Assembly (NCBI GenBank): GCA_018136815.1
Contig: CM030937.1
Location: 1,932,660-1,978,086, forward strand
DNA: 45,427 bases
Source: Isochrysis galbana
Taxonomy: Eukaryota > Haptophyta > Isochrysidales > Isochrysidaceae
Direction of reading: 5' to 3'
Position 1 is the first letter of the stretch. Every line of letters begins with the position of its first letter. Below the pieces are notes generated by a model that saw only the letters and a program-made list of their open reading frames with translations, was not told the DNA's origin and made no database searches. Positions 39,101-45,427 of the stretch are shown here, one piece after another. The position numbers were made by a program, and so were the translations under genes.

Positions 39101-39722
39101 AATATCTCCCAAGTGTGTGATGTTCTCCCTCTTCACCTCTCCCCTGAACCCGCATTTTCAGCCTCCTCTGTCCCTCGCTCTCTCTTCTCTCTCCCCCCTC
39201 GTTCTCCGTCTCTCCCCCATATCCCCTCTCTCTCCTCCTCCCCTCTCTCTCTCTTCTTCCCCCTCCCTCCCCCGCCCCCCCCACACCCTCTCCCCCTCCC
39301 CCTCTCTTTCTCCGCTCTCTCCCTCCTAGAATCCCTAGAATCCCCCCTCCCCTCTCCTCCCGCATTACCCCCCCCCCACCACCACCACCACCAGGAGAGA
39401 GGTCCTCATCATCACCACAGCACCGCGCCCCGCCCTCCCTGCTGCTTTCTCTTTTCTTCACTCTTCTTTTCTTCATATACTCGTCTCTCCAAGGTCCCAT
39501 TGTATTTCTCGGAGGGCGCTTTCCCTCCTGAGGATCAAGCTATCACACGACGGGTACTCCTAGAGTATGGTAGATCCAAAATCTACGAGTAGAGTGAACA
39601 GAAATAAAGTACTCGCTTGGGCGGAGAATACACGCTCTCTCTCTCTCCTCTCTTGACCCTCGCCCCCCCCCCCTCCCCTCCCCTCCCCCCCCCCCCCCTC
39701 CCCCCCCCCCCACCCCTTCCCG
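39101..39722. promoter_or_regulatory. Pyrimidine-rich upstream region of coiled-coil gene
   Basis: Continuous C/T bias on the plus strand, with a C-run complex at 39,662-39,715 that ends seven bases before the ATG at 39,723. Here the coding strand is pyrimidine-rich, unlike the purine leaders of several other genes in the window. Confidence 0.5.
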
Positions 39723-40595
39723 ATGACGGCGGCCATGCCCGAGGCTGCGGCTGAAGACGAAGTGCGCGTAGCCGCCGCCGCGATGCTCGACACCTTCGAG
39801 GAGCTCGGCGAAGCCTCCCGCACAGGCGAGAGGAGAGAGATGGAGGACGACTGGCAAGCGCAGCGCAAGATGGCGGGGCTCTTTCCTCATGTGCAGGGGC
39901 TCACTGTCGACGTGGAGCGCACGAGGGACAGCAGAGGCGAAGGCGCGCTTGCGATCGCGGTCGAGCACCAGCACAACTTGCAAGAGGTGGAAGAGGAGGC
40001 GGAGTACGAGCCGGAGAGGGCGGTTGCTCGGTTCACTGCACTGCGAGCTGACGAGTGCCGCACATGGGCTGCTGTCGCCTCCGACGTCGAGCTCGTCCAG
40101 CTCACTAGTGGGCTGCGTAAGCTGCGTGACGCGTGGATGGAGACCGATGCACGTTGCATCAATCTGGGAGTACAGCTGAATATGGCGCGGGCTGAGAATG
40201 CTGAGCTTGCGGAATCTTTGCGTGCCTCGGAGCAGATGATCAAAATATTGAGAGAAGACTCGAGCAACAGGGGCGGATCCGAGGGCCAGGAGGCGGCGGC
40301 TGAAGCGCTGGCCAATTGGCAGGCAGCAGTGCAAGAGTTGGAGGAAGAACGTGCGCGATCCGCACAGTATCGTTCGGAGTTGGAAGCGCTGAGGAGACGC
40401 GAGGCAGAGCGTGAGGCAGCATTGGTCGCGAGTAGAGCTGCCCATGAAGCTTTGGAGCTTCGCACGGCTGAGGCCGAGGCAGCGCTCGCAAGCACTTCAG
40501 CCGAGGTGGAGACGCTCACAACTCAATTGCAAGCGCTTATCCTGAAACAGAAGGGTACCTCAGAATCGATGCTAATGTCAACGAAGCGGAGATGA
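39723..40595 (+). CDS. Coiled-coil protein, unknown function
   Basis: 290 aa from the first ATG after the C-rich leader (MTAAMPEAAAEDEVRVAAAA). Most of the protein is rich in Ala, Glu, Arg and Leu with heptad-like spacing, most clearly ~155-185 (NLGVQLNMARAENAELAESL) and ~200-275 (AAVQELEEERARSAQYRSEL, then EALRRREAEREAALVASRA). No enzyme motif, signal peptide or membrane segment. Such proteins are often cytoskeletal, basal-body or vesicle-tether components, but nothing here selects among these. Ends with a basic tail (STKRR). Confidence 0.65.
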   Translation: MTAAMPEAAAEDEVRVAAAAMLDTFEELGEASRTGERREMEDDWQAQRKMAGLFPHVQGLTVDVERTRDSRGEGALAIAVEHQHNLQEVEEEAEYEPERAVARFTALRADECRTWAAVASDVELVQLTSGLRKLRDAWMETDARCINLGVQLNMARAENAELAESLRASEQMIKILREDSSNRGGSEGQEAAAEALANWQAAVQELEEERARSAQYRSELEALRRREAEREAALVASRAAHEALELRTAEAEAALASTSAEVETLTTQLQALILKQKGTSESMLMSTKRR

Positions 40596-41458
40596 GAGGC
40601 CCCGTATGGAGTAGATTAGGATGGTGGCTACAAACCTGCCCAGTGGATTGTGGCGGACCACCTCGTGGCAAGATAGCACGTTCGCGGGACCACTTCTACT
40701 CCTGCTGCACTCATCGTGCCGGTCTTATAGAGCAGCGACGGTGGATTGCTCGCTCCCACTGCGGCATGCGCACTCAGTGACCCCCACAACGTGCTTGTAG
40801 CCCGACGAGTGTCGCTTTCCCTCCAAGTACATCATTGCGACCAGTTGGCGACCATTTGGGATTTGACAAGCGTGTGCAAGACCGATGGATTTCCTACGAT
40901 GATTCATGTAAGACAGGCGATCTGTCGTTGAAATCCATACGTAAGCTCTGATGAGAACAAGAGCTCGGGACCCATGTACCTCCATTTTGGACGTTCGCTA
41001 TTTTGCAGCTCGTAGTGGCTCGTAGTGGCCTAACTTACAAGTTGATGGAAGCTTGCATCGCCCTTAATTTACCCCAACTCGTTGTGGACTTTCTACGGTA
41101 CTCAGTGCAGCCCTATTTTTCTGAGGCCAGGGCCTGGTGCCTTTCACGTACTAGAGCGTTGGTGGAGCGCGTGCACTTTCATTGGGCGGCACTATCCGGA
41201 TACTTTTCATGATACACGTAATGATTGCCCAGGGCGGCCTGTGTGAAGCCAAAGCCGCTCGTGCTCAAGTACGTACGTGTATGTGTGCACTAGTTGGAGC
41301 TGCGTGCGCACGATACAGACCCTAACGACGACCGCAAGCGTGCCCACTGTGAGAAAGAGGGGGGGCCAACACCGCAGACCACCCACGGGGCATACATCAT
41401 ACTAGTAGTAGTATTTTTTTGCGGGGTGCTGCATGTTGAATGCTCGGTGTGTTGCATG
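40596..41458. other. Intergenic, no gene seen
   Basis: 3' flank of the coiled-coil gene; no recognisable feature. Frames near 41,003-41,212 are short and unsupported. Confidence 0.5.
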
Positions 41459-41545
41459 AAAAAAAAACCTTTTAATATTCGCGCCTCACCCGTGTCACTT
41501 AATCACTTACTCGTAGCCACGCCCCCTTTCCCTTCCGCACTGACA
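41459..41545 (-). repeat. Retroelement 3'-tail repeat, copy 3
   Basis: On the minus strand GAAGGGAAAG, GGGCGTGGCTAC and GAATATTAAAAGG followed by T9 match the tails at 22.7-22.84 kb and 21.0-21.18 kb. Likely a short, 5'-truncated insertion. Confidence 0.75.
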
Positions 41546-42658
41546 GATCCGAGGTTACCACTACCTCAGGTGGGGCAACAGAGGGGACGGAAGGGAAGCG
41601 GCGAGAGGCGCGGCGGAAGTTGGGGGGTGGCCAATGACGGGCTCACCCGCCTCCAGAGGGGGCAGGGAGGCGGGCTTAGGAGAGGCAGGGCGAGGCGACG
41701 GGGCGGACATGGCGAGAGCACGGGAGCGAGGGTGGGAGTGAGTGCGCGAAGGTTGTTGAAGGATGGGTTGCCGTAGAGTGAGTGTTGTTGACGAGGAGCG
41801 AGAGCGAGAACGGGACGAAAGCGAGAACGGACGAACGAGAACGAACGACGGGAACGAAAGAACGACTACCAAGGACGAGCTGTCACGCTCACTCAACATT
41901 GACCCCACTTCCCCTCACATTCACGTATCCTTCCCCACTCACCACTCAAACGGGGAAACACGGGGAATGGAAAAACAAGGAAGAGAAGCCGAGAGGAGAG
42001 CGACGGGGCGACGGGTGGGGAACGACGGTACGACGGAAGAGCCGATGCGATCGACAGTTACGAGGGACGAGGGGAGAGTTAGTAGAAGTAAGGAGGGAAT
42101 CTACAAGACTTCCCGTGCACTGATGACAACAAGGGCGCGGGGGGGGGTAGGCTAACCGCTGGGGGAAAACCCACGACGGCGAACACCTGCGACGAAAACG
42201 AGGACGAGCGCGGGGGAAAACGCGGCAAGGAGGGACCCAGGCGATCGCAAAGCACAAGGACCAGGCCTGGGAATCAGGATGAGGCGGCTTGCCTTCATTT
42301 GGTCTCCTTTCACTCAGGGTTTCTTCCCCTCTCCGTGGGGACTCTCACCCTACCGACGCAAGACCAAAAGCGTTCAATTATCCCCATCCCTGCGAACACC
42401 TATCATTGTCACCTGGATGGAGGTTACTTGACTCAACTTGACACACTTCACATGCTGACACACACACGTGGTCTGACTCCATTCACTCGATTTGGGGCAG
42501 GGTCGATATCTCGTTGAAATCACGATCCACGTCTCACACACAGCACCAAGTAGACTCTGCAAATCTGATGAGTGCATGTCCATACCAAAGAGCACCGACC
42601 GCGTAAAAGCAAACAACAAGTTTCGTCACACGTCTATAGGGAGGAGACGAGGAAGGGT
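41546..42658. other. Purine-biased region, no gene recognised
   Basis: 41,780-41,880 is rich in GAACGA/GAGCGAGAACG-type repeats. Nothing else is supported. Confidence 0.45.
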
Positions 42659-42857
42659 GAGCAGTTCCCCGCAGTTGAGCAGTTCCCCGCAGTTGAGCAC
42701 TTCCCCGCAGTTGAGCAGTTCCCCGCAGTTGAGCAGTTCCCCGCAGTTGAGCAGTTCCCCGCAGTTGAGCAGTTCCCCGCAGTTGAGCAGTTCCCCGCAG
42801 TTGAGCAGTTCCCCGCAGTTGAGCAGTTCCCCGCAGTTGAGCAGTTCCCCGCAGTTG
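42659..42857. repeat. 18-bp minisatellite, 11 copies
   Basis: GAGCAGTTCCCCGCAGTT repeated about 11 times almost without change (one unit has CACTT). The 18-bp length keeps frames open: EQFPAV or SSSPQL on the plus strand. No start context or flanking domain supports a protein. Confidence 0.95.
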
Positions 42858-44584
42858 AGAGCAGTTCCCTGAAGTCCGGCCCGCCCCCCGCCCCCCTGTC
42901 GCCCACCCTGCGTTGCCTACCAGCCCTCCCTCCCCTCCTCGCCTTCCAGCCCCCCCCCCCCTCCCCTCGTACCAGAATCGCGATGGACTCCTCTTCTGAT
43001 GAGAGGGGGTAGCGCAAAGGGAGTCTCAAGCATAGATAGGTGCGAATTGACACCTGTCTGTCGCCTGTCGTATGGTTGTGACTGACGAGCTATTCACCCG
43101 TCATCTATCCACTCTTTTGACGATGATCACCCATGGATGCCATCCTCCTACGAGGCTCTCGCAAGCACTCGGCATTCGACTCACCGAGGAGCTCACAATT
43201 CCAAGAATTCCCATGGATCTCTACTTGTCTTTGTCAGAATCCAATGAGAGACACCTCTGGGAACGGATCACTGCACAGACAGTGCCAACACGTATCTACG
43301 CTCTACGCCCTCAGGTGCAGCATGCGAGTCGTACTTCCTTTTCTCCATGTCGTGGCAATCTTCCCAGAACTCCATCACCTCGTATTCAAGCACCTTGCAC
43401 CCCGGTGCAACAATTCGAAGGGGATGATAGCATTCGTCGGCGCTCTATCCAAGGGGGCGATGGATCGATGGACGGTAAATGTACTCTGCCTATGCTTGAG
43501 CCTCCCTTTGCGCTACCCCCTCTCATCGCAATGAATTTAATGGCATTGGGGTTATATAGGCTGTCACCGTCCGCGCGAGCGACGCGCGATGGCGCGTGCA
43601 ATGTCGCTTGCCTGTAGAGGGACAAGGCGGAGGTTGAGACGCGCGCCCACGGTCTCACACACGGGCGCACGGGCGCAGGCCAGCATGGACAGGGGGCAGC
43701 GGCAGCGGGCATGGCTCACCTCGGCCCGCCATGCGCGGGCGCGCGGGCGCGGGCCCGTCGCTAGTGGGGGGGTGGGGGGTTGAAGGTTTTTGGTGTGGGG
43801 GGCCGTATGTACCCCCTGTTTAGAATGATAAAACGTCCCGTTTAGGTGAGAAACACGTAGCATCGTTTTTACCGTTTTTTTCAAGTTCGGCAGCGGGAAA
43901 TGGCCTGTATACTATTATAGAAAGGGGGAGGATACTTTGATTTTGATGCTTGGATTGAGATTTAGGGGATTATACTCACAGAATATAGAATAGGTAGCCC
44001 GGTCACTCACTATGGGGGTGCGGAGGGCACCAGCTACAATGGATGAATGAAGGGCAAAATAAGCTCCCTATAGGTTCCGGTAGGATGGATCAGCAAAAAA
44101 AGTGGGGGGTTCTCCGGCGAAATTTTCGAAAAATACCGAATTTCAGGCCTTCGAAGACGGTGCGCGAAATACAGTCGGGCCCCCCTCCGGTATATTTTTA
44201 GTGAGGCTCTTCATGCGAGGCACAAACATGGAATGACGAGGAAACCTTGGACGCCAACTCGCTGGGTCTACAAGGCGTGGTTCTATGCACACTGGACCAT
44301 AAGTCAAGCTCATAATTTTGCAGTTAAATGTGTACGAACGTATCACAAAACTCAAGACGTTAACGTTAACCACTAGGCACCAAGGGCTAAAGCGGCTAAT
44401 TTGGCACCGCGACCGGGCGGACGGCGTGGTCTTTTTTTTCATCCATTTCAACTAGTGACAGCAAACGACGTCAAATCAAGATATGCTGCCCTAGTTGCCG
44501 AGCCAAATGCCCTTTCCAGCCTCGCACATCTTGTCGAATATCGGCATTGGCGCGAAAACCGCCCGAACGTTAACGTACCGAGAT
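42858..44584. other. Region without a convincing gene
   Basis: A plus frame at 43,072-43,617 (MVVTDELFTRHLSTLLTMIT, 181 aa) is the longest; its amino-acid make-up is not clearly protein-like and no family is recognised. 43,560-43,780 is very GC-rich. 43,800-44,460 is more balanced, with no feature. Confidence 0.4.
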
Positions 44585-45427
44585 GCGCTCGAGTGCCCAA
44601 CTTTCGAACGCTACCGGGCGCGCTGCCGGCGCTTTCTCGGTCTCCCACTGGCATAGGATGCCGCACCAGGCACCATATCCAAATATGCCGCCCGAGCAGC
44701 CACGCCAATCGCCGCCGCCGCCCGCGCTCATCGCGAAATCGACGGCCGTGTGTGGCGCCGACGACTACGCTAACGTCACCCGGCCGAACGGGCAGAGCGC
44801 CCACCTTTCGAATGCTACCGAGCGCGCTGCCGGCGCTTTCTCGGTCTCCCACTGGCATAGGATGCCGCACCAGGCGCCATATCCAAATATGCCGCCCGAG
44901 CAGCCACGCCAATCGCCGCCGCCGCCCGCGCTCATCGCGAAATCGACGGCCGTGTGTGGCGCCGACGACTACGCTAACGTCACCCGGCCGAACGGGCCGA
45001 GCGCCCAACTTTCGAACGCTACCGGGCGCGCTGCCGGCGCTTTCTCGGTCTCCCACTGGCATAGGATGCCGCACCAGGCACCATATCCAAATATGCCGCC
45101 CGAGCAGCCACGCCAATCGCCGCCGCCGCCCGCGCTCATCGCGAAATCGACGGCCGTGTGTGGCGCCGACGACTACGCTAACGTCACCCAGCCGAACGGG
45201 CCGAGTGCGCAACTTTCGAACGCTACCGGGCGCGCTGCCGGCGCTTTCTCGGTCTCCCACTGGCATAGGATGCCGCACCAGGCGCCATATCCAAATATGC
45301 CGCCCGAGCAGCCACGCCAATCGCCGCCGCCGCCCGCGCTCATCGCGAAATCGACGGCCGTGTGTGGCGCCGACGACTACGCTAACGTCACCCGGCCGAA
45401 CGGGCAGAGTGCCCAACTTTCGAACGC
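44585..45427 (-). repeat. 204-bp satellite array, copy 2, runs off the window
   Basis: CCGCACCAGG recurs at 44,661, 44,865, 45,069 and 45,273, exactly 204 bp apart. The sequence is the reverse complement of the 11.5-12.5 kb array and continues past the window end. Units differ at few positions, some shared between the arrays. Confidence 0.95.

Noticed and set aside
42659..42857. CRISPR-like array
   Set aside because: 18-bp units are contiguous with no spacers, and the DNA is eukaryotic. The other repeat arrays also lack spacers.
43072..43617. 181-aa plus-strand frame as a gene
   Set aside because: No motif, no clear composition bias, no promoter or intron evidence; kept only as a note in the region entry.

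Overview
The window is nuclear DNA of a eukaryote. It has GT-AG introns, long 3' tails on proteins, LINE-type retrotransposons, satellite arrays, megabase-genome style low-complexity tracts and a 100-N scaffold gap. Coding regions are very GC-rich, alanine- and arginine-rich and mostly intron-poor. Together with (GA)n/(CT)n and poly-C tracts next to genes, this suggests a GC-rich unicellular alga or other protist, such as a haptophyte. That placement is an inference, since no taxonomic marker gene (rRNA, tRNA, organelle gene) was found.

Layout. 0-1.85 kb: 3' part of a TMEM245/AI-2E-transporter-like membrane protein gene. 2.7-4.7 kb: a decayed non-LTR retrotransposon (ORF1 plus the start of an endonuclease ORF2, minus strand). 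5.5-7.0 kb: a two-RRM RBM34/Nop12-like nucleolar protein. 8.5-9.8 kb: a choline/ethanolamine-kinase-like gene (minus). 11.5-12.5 kb: a 204-bp satellite array running into the N gap. 13.0-14.3 kb: a REI1/ZNF622-like ribosome-biogenesis exon that has lost zinc ligands. 14.6-16.4 kb: a composite DNA transposon candidate with ~142-bp inverted termini built from the palindrome CCCCCGATAGCTATCGGGGG, an AT-rich core and a ~600-bp (CT)n tract. 17.0-18.9 kb: an LRR fragment, an SPPPP-coding minisatellite and two other minisatellites. 19.3-20.1 kb: a small multipass membrane protein. 20.4-23.9 kb: LINE fragments, a reverse-transcriptase ORF and a TA-flanked MITE. 25.0-27.7 kb: a four-exon gene that joins an FKBP domain, three TPRs and a cyclophilin domain, i.e. 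a dual-family immunophilin. 28.5-29.6 kb: a broken unknown ORF and satellite-like sequence. 30.0-33.7 kb: two almost identical AGC-family kinase-like genes in divergent inverted orientation, both lacking the DFG aspartate. 34.6-37.2 kb: a second LINE ORF1 copy and repeat fragments. 38.6-40.6 kb: a large (CT)n/(C)n region and a coiled-coil protein gene. 41-44.5 kb: repeats, an 18-bp minisatellite and no convincing gene. 44.6 kb to the end: the same 204-bp satellite, opposite strand.

The genes do not form a pathway. They are ordinary eukaryotic single genes (ribosome biogenesis, lipid-head-group phosphorylation, protein folding, membrane proteins) embedded in repeat-rich DNA. The three most interesting objects are the FKBP-TPR-cyclophilin fusion, whose three introns are all phase 0 and join a continuous 692-aa protein; the inverted pair of membrane-anchored pseudokinases with 1,347-bp gapless arms; and the palindrome-studded terminal-inverted-repeat element with a 10-bp flanking direct repeat.
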